A stretch of DNA of 64,000 nucleotides, taken from Acidilobus sp. 7A. Lineage in GTDB: Archaea > Thermoproteota > Thermoprotei_A > Sulfolobales > Acidilobaceae. The stretch lies in assembly GCF_003431325.1 (NCBI RefSeq), contig NZ_CP010515.1, positions 1,426,001 through 1,490,000 on the forward strand, read 5' to 3'. The notes under the pieces are model-generated. The model ran no database searches. It was given only the letters and a program-made list of their open reading frames with translations, and was not told the DNA's origin. Shown piece by piece: positions 9,324 to 17,397 of the stretch. The position numbers were made by a program, and so were the translations under genes. The number at the start of each line of letters is the position of its first letter. Position 1 is the first letter of the stretch.

Positions 9324-10598
9324 GTGTCGATAAAGAAGACCATGGAGGGCTTTAAAGTCCTCATAGGTGTTGACGAGGCTTTGAGAATGTTGAAGGAGAG
9401 CGTATCATTTACGCCAGAGATAATTGAAGTTAAAGTTCGTGATGCGCTAGGACTGCCAGTCGCCGAGGACGTGGTGGCGCCGACGGACGTGCCACCCTTT
9501 GATAGGAGCGCAGTTGACGGATATGCCGTTAGAGCCTTAGACACCCTTGGAGCCACTTTGCTGAATCCCATTAGACTTGAGATAGTTGGCGAGGCCGAGG
9601 CTGGCAGCGACCCGTCAAAGCTGCCGCGCGTTGGTGAAGGTCAGGCAGCCGTGATATATACTGGGGCCCCGCTACCACCAGGGGCGGACGCCGTAGTAAT
9701 GGCTGAGGACACCGAGAGAATTGGGAACTACGTCAACATTAAGAGGCAGGTCACACCATTTGCAAACGTCTCAAGGAAGGGCGAGGACTTCACAAGGGGC
9801 GAGGTGGTCATAAGGCGGGGCTGGAAGGTGCAGCCATGGCACATAGGAGCCATGGCGTCACTTAGCATAACTAAAGTCAAGGTTTACAGGAGTATAAGGG
9901 TTGCGGTGCTCTCAACTGGCTCTGAAGTCGTGGAGCTCGAGGACCCCAGGGCCGGCTCGCCAGGAACTATAATAAACAGCACTAAGCCCATGCTCATATC
10001 GATGCTGGAGTCTGATGGCTTCGAAGCGCTGGACTTGGGGACTGTGCCAGACGACGTGGAAATAATAGAGGAAAGGGTGAGGCAGGGTATCAAGGAGGCT
10101 GACGCCGTGATAACCACCGGAGGCACAAGCATTGGCGCTCATGACCTTGTCCCTGAGGCCGTATCGAGGCTTGGCAAGGTGCTGTTCAATGGGGTCAGGA
10201 TGAGGCCCGGCAAGCCGACCGGGGCAGGCGTGATCAACGGAAAGCCTGTCTTCATGCTGTCAGGCTTCCCAGTGGCCTCCTTAGCAGGTTATATGGCGTT
10301 TGTTAAGCCCACGTTAAGGCATATGACAGGGACGCCCGAGGAGCCGCTTCCAGTTGTCAGGGGCAAGATTACAAGGAGAATTGCTAACGTTGCAGGAGTG
10401 AGGACCTACCTTAGGGCGAGGGCTTACGTTAATGAGAGGGGAGAGCTGATGGTAGAGCCCTTGGCGATAACGGCCTCAGGAGTCCTTCGTACGCTGACAG
10501 ACGCAAACGCGCTACTCATAATGAACGAGGACATAGAGGGCTACGACACAGGAGATGAGGTGGAAGTGGTTCTGCTTTCTCCAATTCTTCAAAGTTAA
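9324..10598 (+). CDS. moeA: Molybdopterin molybdenumtransferase MoeA
   Basis: 424 aa with the four-domain MoeA layout: the VPPFDRSAVDGYAVRA motif, the TGAPLPPGADAVV segment, the central MoCF/MogA-like domain (VAVLSTGSEVV, TTGGTSIGAHD, FNGVRMRPGKPTGAG) and the C-terminal beta domain. It inserts molybdate or tungstate into adenylated molybdopterin. The tungsto-pterin enzyme encoded here is the aldehyde:ferredoxin oxidoreductase at 37-39 kb. GTG start; a small GC hairpin (CCCCTGCCTGAGGGGG) lies in the 45-nt gap before it. Confidence 0.95.
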   Translation: MSIKKTMEGFKVLIGVDEALRMLKESVSFTPEIIEVKVRDALGLPVAEDVVAPTDVPPFDRSAVDGYAVRALDTLGATLLNPIRLEIVGEAEAGSDPSKLPRVGEGQAAVIYTGAPLPPGADAVVMAEDTERIGNYVNIKRQVTPFANVSRKGEDFTRGEVVIRRGWKVQPWHIGAMASLSITKVKVYRSIRVAVLSTGSEVVELEDPRAGSPGTIINSTKPMLISMLESDGFEALDLGTVPDDVEIIEERVRQGIKEADAVITTGGTSIGAHDLVPEAVSRLGKVLFNGVRMRPGKPTGAGVINGKPVFMLSGFPVASLAGYMAFVKPTLRHMTGTPEEPLPVVRGKITRRIANVAGVRTYLRARAYVNERGELMVEPLAITASGVLRTLTDANALLIMNEDIEGYDTGDEVEVVLLSPILQS

Positions 10599-10656
10599 GG
10601 GTGGACTACGAAAACTAAATAGTTCTACTTGTAAATAAAGCTGGGAGAGAAGAGGC

Positions 10657-11433
10657 TTGGTAACTAACATAGAGATCTCAGGCTATACCGAGGAAGTTCT
10701 CGAGGCCCTGGTGAAGGCCGGCATATATGGGAGTAAGACGGAGGCCATAAGGGACGCCGTGAGGAGGCTCATTGAGAGTTATGACTTAAAGGATGTGTCA
10801 CTGAGAGCCTACAAGGGTGGCGGCATCAGCTTTCAGCTGGCTGTTGAGATAAGTAGCCTCAGCGTGGATGAGCTGCTGTGGTATTTCCTGTCGCGCGACA
10901 TGACGCCAATGCTTGGGTCTGATGACGAGACTGAAGTGAAGACCAGTGAGGAGCAGCTGAAGGAGAGGGGCTCCTTAGTTTTTGACCTATCATCGCTTTA
11001 CACGACGCTGGAGCTTGATATAAGCGACGTCGTGAGCAGGTTAGGGAAGAGGCTATCCGTATCATCAAAGACTATGGAGAGGGCCAAGGCCCTCACGCTT
11101 AGGCTCTCAAAGATGAGGGGTGTAGTATATAGCTTTAGCGGCTTTGAAGTGGTTAATGTGAATAAGTCTCTGGCAGAATTTTCTAGGAAGAACGGTATTT
11201 CGCTTCAAGAGGCCCACTCTATGTATGTTGCCAAGAAACTGGGGGCTCTTTTAATTAGCGATGACTTAAGGACTAGACAGGTCTCAAGGACTCATGGGGT
11301 GGCAGCGGCGCCCACGCTGTCCCTTATTCTCTACGCCCGCGACGCGGGCATAGTGTCAGATGCAAAGCTAAAAGAGCTGGTGACCAAGATGGCAACAATA
11401 CCCTATGTCGTGCCTAAGGCAATGTTAATATGA
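10657..11433 (+). CDS. Ribbon-helix-helix / PIN-like fusion protein
   Basis: 258 aa. Residues 1-45 form a ribbon-helix-helix DNA-binding domain (TNIEISGYTEEVLEALVKAG, SKTEAIRDAVRRLI). After a linker, residues ~107-258 look like a PIN nuclease fold: VFDLSSLY, then QEAHSMYVAKKLG, LLISDDLRTRQVSR and APTLSLILYARDAG, supplying the expected D, E and D residues. These two domains are normally separate antitoxin and toxin proteins; here they are one chain. It could be an autoregulated fusion or a transcription factor that kept a dead PIN fold. TTG start preceded by an SD-like AGAGG. Confidence 0.65.
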   Translation: MVTNIEISGYTEEVLEALVKAGIYGSKTEAIRDAVRRLIESYDLKDVSLRAYKGGGISFQLAVEISSLSVDELLWYFLSRDMTPMLGSDDETEVKTSEEQLKERGSLVFDLSSLYTTLELDISDVVSRLGKRLSVSSKTMERAKALTLRLSKMRGVVYSFSGFEVVNVNKSLAEFSRKNGISLQEAHSMYVAKKLGALLISDDLRTRQVSRTHGVAAAPTLSLILYARDAGIVSDAKLKELVTKMATIPYVVPKAMLI

Positions 11434-11460
11434 GGCCAGATCCATTTAAGCTTATTAAAG

Positions 11461-12072
11461 GTGGTAATATCAATTGAAAATAGGTCCCTCGTATTGGCGG
11501 GCAGAGCTTTGTCGAAAGGCCTTGGCACAGCGCTGGTCATAGCAATAGACAGCAGCGCCAGCATGATGTTGAAGGACGTGAAGCCTAACAGGCTTGAGGC
11601 CGCGAAGAGAGGGGCCGTAGTGATACTTAGGTCCATAGTTGGCAACGGCACCCCTACGCTGGTAGGTATAGTGTCATTTTATGGAAGCTCATTCCCCGTG
11701 GTAGACCTGACTGATGACGTCGAAGAGCTAGAGAAGGCCATAAATTCCATCAAGGTCTCTGGCAAGGCTACTAACCTAAGTACGGCAATTAAGGACGCCT
11801 TCTACATGTTTAAGGACGCGCCCCCGGGCTACTCTAGGAGGCTCATAGTAATAAGCGATGGGGACTTTAACGAGGGGCCCGACGCTGATGAGATGCAGTT
11901 CTTAGTTAAGACCAGCAGTATGAGAATTGACTTCCTTGTAATCACTAATAGTCAGCACGTGAAGACCCAACAAATAGAGAAGCTGGCAGGCCTGAGCGGC
12001 GGCAAAGTTTCTTATGCAAAATCCCTTGAGGAGGCTGTTAAGAGTGCCTATAAGCTAGCGCTGGGGGAGTGA
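11461..12072 (+). CDS. von Willebrand factor A (VWA) domain protein
   Basis: 203 aa, a single VWA domain with an intact metal site: DxSxS as D30-S32-S34 (AIDSSASM), the downstream Thr in KATNLSTAI and Asp in VISDGDFNEG. No signal peptide or membrane segment, so cytoplasmic. Such domains usually partner with MoxR-type AAA ATPases, but none is encoded nearby. Start is uncertain: GTG 11461 follows the A/T-rich TTAAGCTTATTAAAG, and the preceding gene ends 27 nt upstream. Role unknown; scaffold for a metal-dependent protein complex is the family-level inference. Confidence 0.75.
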   Translation: MVISIENRSLVLAGRALSKGLGTALVIAIDSSASMMLKDVKPNRLEAAKRGAVVILRSIVGNGTPTLVGIVSFYGSSFPVVDLTDDVEELEKAINSIKVSGKATNLSTAIKDAFYMFKDAPPGYSRRLIVISDGDFNEGPDADEMQFLVKTSSMRIDFLVITNSQHVKTQQIEKLAGLSGGKVSYAKSLEEAVKSAYKLALGE

Positions 12073-12233
12073 CGAGCTGTCATTTAAATGTGGCATGCCA
12101 TTACTCAAGGTACGACATCCATCAAGCCAAGGGCTAGCCGAGAAAGCCGCCGCTCAGAGATCGGAACAAATGCGCGGCATTTAGCCGTGTAGCTTTTAAA
12201 GTCACATCTCAACCTTAGCCACGGTGCTATAGC

Positions 12234-12440
12234 ATGGGTGACAAGAGGGACAAGGTGGTATTCGTCTACATGGGCAAGAGCAAGGGGTACCTGAAGGTGA
12301 GGTTATTTAAGAAGAGAAAAGAAGAGGACCCAGGCAGAGTTGTCATCCTTGGCAGGGTCTCCCAGCCGCTGCCAGGCTATCAGGTGCTGAAGCTAGACGA
12401 CTTTGAGGCCGTTGTCAGGGAGAAGCTTGAGAATGCTTAG
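12234..12440 (+). CDS. Small conserved protein upstream of rpl6 (DUF5622-like)
   Basis: 68 aa, basic N-terminal half (KRDKVVFVYMGKSKGYLKV) and acidic C-terminal half (LDDFEAVVREKLENA). It resembles the short crenarchaeal family DUF5622, by memory only. It has its own promoter (TTTTAAA near 12192-12198) and a GGTG SD 7 nt before ATG. It lies 58 nt before rpl6 in the same direction, so it may be made with the ribosomal operon. Function unknown. Confidence 0.55.
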   Translation: MGDKRDKVVFVYMGKSKGYLKVRLFKKRKEEDPGRVVILGRVSQPLPGYQVLKLDDFEAVVREKLENA

Positions 12441-12498
12441 AACGCTTAAAAGCGAGACCCCATCAAGGGAAGGAGGAACTATAGGCAGGTGCTGAGGG

Positions 12499-13047
12499 TT
12501 GCCAAAGTCTATACACGTCGAGAGGGTAGTGGAGGTGCCACAGGGCGTCACAGTGAGGGTAGAGAGTCTAAAGGTGACTGTGAAGGGACCTAAGGGAGAG
12601 ACGCAGAAGGACTTCTCCCATGCGAGAGGAGTAGGCATCAGGGTTGACGGCAACAAGGTCATAGTTGAGGCCTGGAGCGCCGACACTAAGGCTAGGGCCC
12701 TCGTCGGTACTATAGCTGCGCACATAAAGAACATGATAATCGGGGTCACGAAGGGGTTCAGATATAAGCTTAAGATAATATCTTCGCACTTCCCGATAAC
12801 TGTTAAGGTCGAGAAGAGCCGTGTAGTCATAAACAACTTCCTCGGTGAGAAGGCACCACGCTATGCAACTATTATGCCCGGCGTTACAGTCAAAGTTCAG
12901 GGCCAGGACGTGATAGTGGAGGGCAGCGACGTAGAGGCTGTTGGGCAGACGGCTGCTAACATAGAGAGGGCTACGCGCATCACGGAGTTTGACCGCAGAA
13001 AGTTCATGGATGGTATCTTCATATACTCAAGGGAGGTGGCTAGCTGA
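12499..13047 (+). CDS. rpl6: 50S ribosomal protein L6 (uL6)
   Basis: 182 aa, archaeal uL6: two related alpha/beta domains, with VKGPKGET and the C-terminal signature region ITEFDRRKFMDGIFIY. Binds 23S rRNA near the sarcin-ricin loop. TTG start; GGTG SD 6 nt upstream. First of seven tightly packed ribosomal genes; its last base is the first base of the rpl32e start. Confidence 0.95.
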   Translation: MPKSIHVERVVEVPQGVTVRVESLKVTVKGPKGETQKDFSHARGVGIRVDGNKVIVEAWSADTKARALVGTIAAHIKNMIIGVTKGFRYKLKIISSHFPITVKVEKSRVVINNFLGEKAPRYATIMPGVTVKVQGQDVIVEGSDVEAVGQTAANIERATRITEFDRRKFMDGIFIYSREVAS

Positions 13048-13451
13048 TGTCAAGTGAGGCCAAGCGCCCAGAGGCCTTAGAGGGGAGGAGAAGACTGCAG
13101 GCCCTCGCGAAAAGGAAGCTAAGGCTTCGCTTTATCAGGTACCTCTCGTGGCGCCTCAAGAGGATTGATGACTCATGGCGCAAGCCTAAAGGTATAGACA
13201 ACAAGCTAAGGCAACAGAAGAAGGGCTTTGGAAGGCTGGTCAAGGTGGGCTATGGCACTAACTCAGAGATCAAGGGCCGCCACCCCTCAGGGCTTATACC
13301 TGTGGTGATATCATCAGTGAAGGACTTGGAGGGGCTGAGCCCTGCAGCGCACATAGTTTATATTTCAGCGAAGGTCGGGCTGAGGAAGAGGCTGGAGCTG
13401 CTTGAGGAACTTAAGAAGAGGGGCTTCAGGGTAGCGAACGGCGGTGAGTGA
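13047..13451 (+). CDS. rpl32e: 50S ribosomal protein L32e (eL32)
   Basis: 134 aa, recognised by FIRYLSWRLKRIDDSWRKPKGIDNK and VGYGT...GRHPSGL, the conserved rRNA-binding core of eL32, with the C-terminal KKRGFRVANG. Archaeal/eukaryotic-specific large-subunit protein. Start ATG overlaps the rpl6 stop, indicating translational coupling. Confidence 0.95.
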   Translation: MSSEAKRPEALEGRRRLQALAKRKLRLRFIRYLSWRLKRIDDSWRKPKGIDNKLRQQKKGFGRLVKVGYGTNSEIKGRHPSGLIPVVISSVKDLEGLSPAAHIVYISAKVGLRKRLELLEELKKRGFRVANGGE

Positions 13452-13453
13452 AC

Positions 13454-13918
13454 ATGGACTATAGGTTGCAGAGGAGGCTCGCGGCGGAGATACTGGGCGT
13501 CGGCGAGAGCAGGGTCTTTATAAGCCCAGACCCTGAGGACAGGGAGGAAATAGAGGGGGCCGTGACAAAGGACGACGTCAGAGCACTCATAAAGAGGGGT
13601 CTGATCAGCGCAATACCAGAGAAGGGCAACTCTCACAGGTGGCTTGAGAGGAAGGAGAAGAGAACCAAGGGCCACAGGAGGGGCCAGGGCAAGAGGAAGG
13701 GGACTGCCTTCTCGCGTAGGAAGCCCGAGGAGCTTTGGGTTAACAAGGTCCGCAAGATGAGGTCATACATAAGGTGGCTTAGGGATCACGGCTTAATAAG
13801 CAGGAAGGACTACAGGCAGCTCTACATCCTTATTAAGGGCAACAGGTTCGCAAGCCTCTCAGACCTGAGGAGGTACATTGAGAGCTCAGGCATGGTTAAG
13901 GGAGGTGCAACAAGTTGA
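13454..13918 (+). CDS. rpl19e: 50S ribosomal protein L19e (eL19)
   Basis: 154 aa: N-terminal globular part ([27 protein letters not shown]) and the very basic [11 protein letters not shown] linker that threads into rRNA, then a helical tail. The frame opens at GTG 13448, but the SD GGTGAG lies 7 nt before ATG 13454, which also gives the usual N-terminus. Spacing to neighbours is essentially zero. Confidence 0.95.
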   Translation: MDYRLQRRLAAEILGVGESRVFISPDPEDREEIEGAVTKDDVRALIKRGLISAIPEKGNSHRWLERKEKRTKGHRRGQGKRKGTAFSRRKPEELWVNKVRKMRSYIRWLRDHGLISRKDYRQLYILIKGNRFASLSDLRRYIESSGMVKGGATS

Positions 13919-14553
13919 AGGGAGGGCCAAAGTATAAGGTCCCGCTGAGGAGGAGAAGGGAGGGCAAGACTGACTACTATGAGAGGATAGCCCTGCTCAG
14001 CTCGAGGAAGCCCAGGATGGTAGTTAGGGTCTCAAACAAGTACGTGTGGGTGCAGTTCATACAGTTTGACCTTAAGGGTGATAAGGTGGTAGCAGCTGCG
14101 CACTCAAAGGAGCTTTCAAAGCTCTACGGCTGGAAGGGAGGTGGCAAGAGCACCTGCGCTGTCTATCTTACGAGCTTCCTGGCCGCGGCCAGGGCCCTCA
14201 GCAAGGGGGTCACAGAGGCAGTCCTCGACATAGGCCTGAGGAGACCGACCAAGGGCGCTAGAGTGTTCGCAGCCCTAAGGGGTGCCCTTGACGCTGGCGT
14301 TCACGTGCCCCACAGCGACGAGGTGCTTCCAAGTGATGAGAGGATAAAGTGTGAGCACGTGGCCTCATATGCTGCCGAGCTAAACAAGAACGATCCAGAG
14401 AGGTACAAGAGGCTGTTCTCAGCCCAGATAGCCAGGCTACCACCTGAGGAGATCCCGAAGAACTTTGATGAGGTCTTAGAAAATATAAAGAAGGAGTACG
14501 CAGCTGTGCTCGAGGCGGCTAGCAAGAAGGCTGAGCAGGTGGTGGAGAAATGA
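13915..14553 (+). CDS. rpl18: 50S ribosomal protein L18 (uL18)
   Basis: 212 aa, the long archaeal form of uL18 (eukaryotic uL18/L5-like) that binds 5S r[35 protein letters not shown], and the C-terminal extension ending [18 protein letters not shown] start with a strong GGAGGTG SD inside the end of rpl19e; 4-nt overlap with that gene. Confidence 0.95.
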   Translation: MKGGPKYKVPLRRRREGKTDYYERIALLSSRKPRMVVRVSNKYVWVQFIQFDLKGDKVVAAAHSKELSKLYGWKGGGKSTCAVYLTSFLAAARALSKGVTEAVLDIGLRRPTKGARVFAALRGALDAGVHVPHSDEVLPSDERIKCEHVASYAAELNKNDPERYKRLFSAQIARLPPEEIPKNFDEVLENIKKEYAAVLEAASKKAEQVVEK

Positions 14554-15203
14554 GCGAGCAGACCAGCGCGGCTGGACCCACGACGCCACAGGCTGAGGAG
14601 TGGGTCCCTAAGACTAAAGTTGGACAGTTCGTAAAGGAGGGCAAGATAGCATCAATAGATGAGATATTCAGGAGGAACCTGCCGATACTTGAGCCGGAGA
14701 TAGTTGACGTCCTGTTGCCGAACCTCCAGATGGAAGTTCTTGACATATCTCACGTCCAGAAGATGACGGACGCCGGCAGAGTTACAAGGTTCAGGGCAGT
14801 TGTTGTAGTAGGTAACAGGGACGGCTACGTCGGCCTTGGAAAGGGCAAGGCCAGGCAGCTCAGGGAGGCCCTTGACAAGGCAGTGAGGAACGCCAAGCTC
14901 AACATAACGCCCGTGAGGAGGGGCTGCGGCAGCTGGGAGTGCACCTGTGGGGAGCCCCACAGCGTGCCCTTCACAGTGGAGGGCAAGAGCGGAAGCGTGA
15001 GGATCGTGCTGAAGCCAGCGCCCAAGGGGACAGGCCTCGTGGCTGGCAACGTGGCTAAGGTTGTGCTCTCGCTGGCAGGGATAAGGGACGTGTGGTCACA
15101 GAGCTACGGTGAGACTAGAACAACCTACAACTTCGCGAGGGCCGTCTACATGGCCCTGCGTAACACCTACAAGGTAATCACATACCAGGACTGGACGAGG
15201 TGA
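14550..15203 (+). CDS. rps5: 30S ribosomal protein S5 (uS5)
   Basis: 217 aa, archaeal uS5: double-stranded RNA-binding-like domain ([18 protein letters not shown]) and the C-terminal S5 domain ([25 protein letters not shown]). Two closely spaced Cys pairs ([10 protein letters not shown]) are present. Located at the mRNA entry channel, contributing to decoding accuracy. ATG overlaps the rpl18 stop. Confidence 0.95.
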   Translation: MSEQTSAAGPTTPQAEEWVPKTKVGQFVKEGKIASIDEIFRRNLPILEPEIVDVLLPNLQMEVLDISHVQKMTDAGRVTRFRAVVVVGNRDGYVGLGKGKARQLREALDKAVRNAKLNITPVRRGCGSWECTCGEPHSVPFTVEGKSGSVRIVLKPAPKGTGLVAGNVAKVVLSLAGIRDVWSQSYGETRTTYNFARAVYMALRNTYKVITYQDWTR

Positions 15204-15208
15204 TACAA

Positions 15209-15682
15209 ATGGCGTACCTTATTATAAGGATAAGGGGCGAGCCAGACCAGAGGCCGGACGTCAGGGCCACCCTGGAAGAGCTAAGGCTGAGGAGGATCTT
15301 CACGGCAGTTGTTTACCCTGAGGACATGCGCGGCATAGATGGCATGTTGAGGAAGGCACAGAACACCATAACTTGGGGCGAGGCCAGCGTCGACGTCCTA
15401 GCCGAGCTGATAGGCAGAAGGGGGAGGCTTGTCGGGGAGAGGCCGATAACTGACGAGTGGGTCAAGGAGAAGCTGAAGCTGGGTAGCTTGAGGGAGCTCG
15501 CTGAGAAAGTAGCTAATAATGAGATAGAGTACTATAAGCTTACTGGCTTCGGTGTCAAGCCGTTCTTCAGGCTCCACCCGCCCAGCGGCGGCTTCAAGAG
15601 GTCCGTCAAGAGGCTTTACCCGCAGGGCGAGCTGGGCTACCGCGGCAAGGAGATAAACGAGCTGGTCCTCAGGATGTTCTAA
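15209..15682 (+). CDS. rpl30: 50S ribosomal protein L30 (uL30)
   Basis: 157 aa, the long archaeal uL30: AYLIIRIRGEPDQRPDVRAT at the N-terminus and FRLHPPSGGFKRSVKR near the end. The frame opens at GTG 15200, but GAGGTGAT lies 5 nt before ATG 15209, which is taken as the start. A T-tract follows the gene. Confidence 0.95.
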   Translation: MAYLIIRIRGEPDQRPDVRATLEELRLRRIFTAVVYPEDMRGIDGMLRKAQNTITWGEASVDVLAELIGRRGRLVGERPITDEWVKEKLKLGSLRELAEKVANNEIEYYKLTGFGVKPFFRLHPPSGGFKRSVKRLYPQGELGYRGKEINELVLRMF

Positions 15683-15685
15683 GGC

Positions 15686-15700
15686 TCTTAAGTTTTTAAT
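15686..15700 (+). promoter_or_regulatory. T-tract/TATA between rpl30 and rpl15
   Basis: CTCTTAAGTTTTTAAT begins 4-5 nt after the rpl30 stop. The T5 run may end some transcripts, and TTAAGTTTTTAA is placed about 33-46 nt before the rpl15 ATG, so it may also act as an extra promoter within the operon. Confidence 0.35.
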
Positions 15701-15732
15701 TCCTCCTGCCAGCGTCTGAGGGGCTGAGGCCT

Positions 15733-16194
15733 ATGACCTGGACGATACCTAGGTCAAGGAAGAAGGTCAGGAAGCTGAGGGGCAGGACCCGCTCCATGGG
15801 CTGGGGCCGCATAGGGCAGCACAGGAAGACTGGGAAGAAGGGCGGGAGGGGCGCCGCGGGCATAGGGAAGCACAAGAAGAGCTGGATGCTGAAGTACGCC
15901 CCCGACTGGTTTGGCAGTAGGGGCTTCAAGAACCCCAACAGCAGGGAGGAGCCGAAGTCTATAGACCTGGAGGAGCTCGACAGCCTCGCGTCACTCATGG
16001 TGTCCAAGGGCGAGGCCAAGGTAGAGGAAGGCCTAGTCGTTGTGGACCTCAAGGCGCTTGGCTACGACAGACTCCTGGGCAGCGGCAAGATAACCAATAA
16101 GGTTAAGGTTTTGGTGCCCCACGCCTCTGAGAAAGCAGTTGAGAAGGTCAAGGAGGCAGGGGGAGTGGTGGTAACAGAGGAGGGCGGAGACTGA
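15733..16194 (+). CDS. rpl15: 50S ribosomal protein L15 (uL15)
   Basis: 153 aa, archaeal uL15 (eukaryotic L27a/L28-like): basic Gly-rich N-terminus (RKKVRKLRGRTRSMGWGRIG, KKGGRGAAG) and the C-terminal globular domain ending VKEAGGVVVTEEGGD. In most archaea the next gene is secY; here a small ATPase follows after 5 nt. Confidence 0.95.
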   Translation: MTWTIPRSRKKVRKLRGRTRSMGWGRIGQHRKTGKKGGRGAAGIGKHKKSWMLKYAPDWFGSRGFKNPNSREEPKSIDLEELDSLASLMVSKGEAKVEEGLVVVDLKALGYDRLLGSGKITNKVKVLVPHASEKAVEKVKEAGGVVVTEEGGD

Positions 16195-16199
16195 GGCCC

Positions 16200-16796
16200 G
16201 TGGCCTCATGCGAGCCGGTCTCACCACTTCCTCAGTTCATCTCTAAGCTTATTGACGAGCAGAAGTTTATGGTAGTTTACGGCCCCTTCGGGACAGGCAA
16301 GACCCGCCTAGCGTTTGAGGTAGCCAAGTACATTATGTCACAAGGCCGCAGCGTAAGGGTTATGGCGACAGAGCCAGGCACGCTCTCATACGCTAGAAAC
16401 GTCGTTACGTGTGTCCCGTACGTTATTATTCTTGCTGCCGATCAGCTAGTAAACGAGGTGGTCAGGGCCGCTTCGGAGGGCGCCAGTATAATAATAGACT
16501 CGATAAACTGGCCCTTCAGGTCCCTCACAGGCGGTTATCCTCTGAGGGCGCTTTCCTTTATATCAGCCGTCCTGAGGCAAGTCGGGGGCTTTGCCGTCGG
16601 CCAGGTCTCCGAGGTGCAAGAAGGGGAGTATGAGATGTCCCTTGGGAAGTGGGTTCTGCCCTGGGCTGATGCAATAGCATATACTACAAGGGTAATGTGT
16701 AAGAGGGGACCATGCGTCACGCTAACTTTTATCAAGCCCTACCTTAACTCTCTGATATTTGAGCTCGAGAAGGAGGGTATTAGATGGGTGGCCTAG
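16200..16796 (+). CDS. Small RecA-superfamily ATPase
   Basis: 198 aa with Walker A GPFGTGKT (about residues 29-36) and a Walker B-like strand ASIIIDSIN; the size and RADS-like layout resemble RadB/KaiC-type single-domain ATPases. It lacks the recognisable DNA-binding loops of RadA. Sits between rpl15 and carS, where secY is normally found. GTG start 5 nt after the rpl15 stop, and it overlaps carS by 13 nt, so it is part of the same operon. Role unknown: links to ribosome assembly or membrane-lipid synthesis are context inference only. Confidence 0.7.
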   Translation: MASCEPVSPLPQFISKLIDEQKFMVVYGPFGTGKTRLAFEVAKYIMSQGRSVRVMATEPGTLSYARNVVTCVPYVIILAADQLVNEVVRAASEGASIIIDSINWPFRSLTGGYPLRALSFISAVLRQVGGFAVGQVSEVQEGEYEMSLGKWVLPWADAIAYTTRVMCKRGPCVTLTFIKPYLNSLIFELEKEGIRWVA

Positions 16797-17287
16797 CAGA
16801 GTCGCTCCTGGTGCTGTTCATTTACATAGCGCCAGCCATGGTGGCTAACGGCACCCCTGTTATACTACATGGGCCTCCACCAATCGACTTTGGGAAGAGG
16901 ATGCCTGACGGAAGGAGAGTCTTCGGCGACGGCAAGACCTGGGGAGGCCTTCTCGCGGGGATCACAGCTGGTACCTTTGTGGGCATAGTTGAATGGCCAT
17001 TCCTGGGCGCAGTGCACATAGCGTTCGCGTCCCTGGCCTCCGTAGGCGCGCTCTGCGGCGATCTCTTTGGATCCTTCCTTAAGAGAAGGGTAGGCCTTGA
17101 GAGAGGAGCGGAGGCGCCCGTACTTGACCAGCTGGGCTTTTACATCTTTGCCCTCATATTTCTCTATATAGCTGGTATCAGCTTCTCAATATACGCTGAG
17201 CTGATATGGGCTATAATAATCTACGCGCTACATCGCCTCACCAACTGGGCGGCCTACATGCTGGGCCTCAAATCAGTGCCTTGGTAA
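16784..17287 (+). CDS. carS: CDP-archaeol synthase CarS (DUF46)
   Basis: 167 aa integral membrane protein with about four or five hydrophobic segments. Family motifs are visible: NGTPVI, the cytoplasmic GDGKTWGG loop, and GDLFGSFLKRR followed by DQLGFY. CarS transfers CMP from CTP to digeranylgeranylglyceryl phosphate, the step that activates the archaeal lipid core before head-group addition. The ATG lies within the last codons of the ATPase gene. Confidence 0.9.
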   Translation: MGGLAESLLVLFIYIAPAMVANGTPVILHGPPPIDFGKRMPDGRRVFGDGKTWGGLLAGITAGTFVGIVEWPFLGAVHIAFASLASVGALCGDLFGSFLKRRVGLERGAEAPVLDQLGFYIFALIFLYIAGISFSIYAELIWAIIIYALHRLTNWAAYMLGLKSVPW

Positions 17288-17397
17288 TGAGAAGCTTCTA
17301 ACCTTAAGCTAAGGCGCCTAAGCTACTTGGCTGCGCTTCATGTTTCAGAAACGGAAAGATAAATAAAGCCCAGTCCCCCTGCTCTCTGGGAAGTCCT

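Noticed and set aside
12073-12233. C/D box sRNA in the gap before the DUF5622-like gene
   Set aside because: A CTGA next to a short GC stem exists on the minus strand, but no C box is found at the required spacing.
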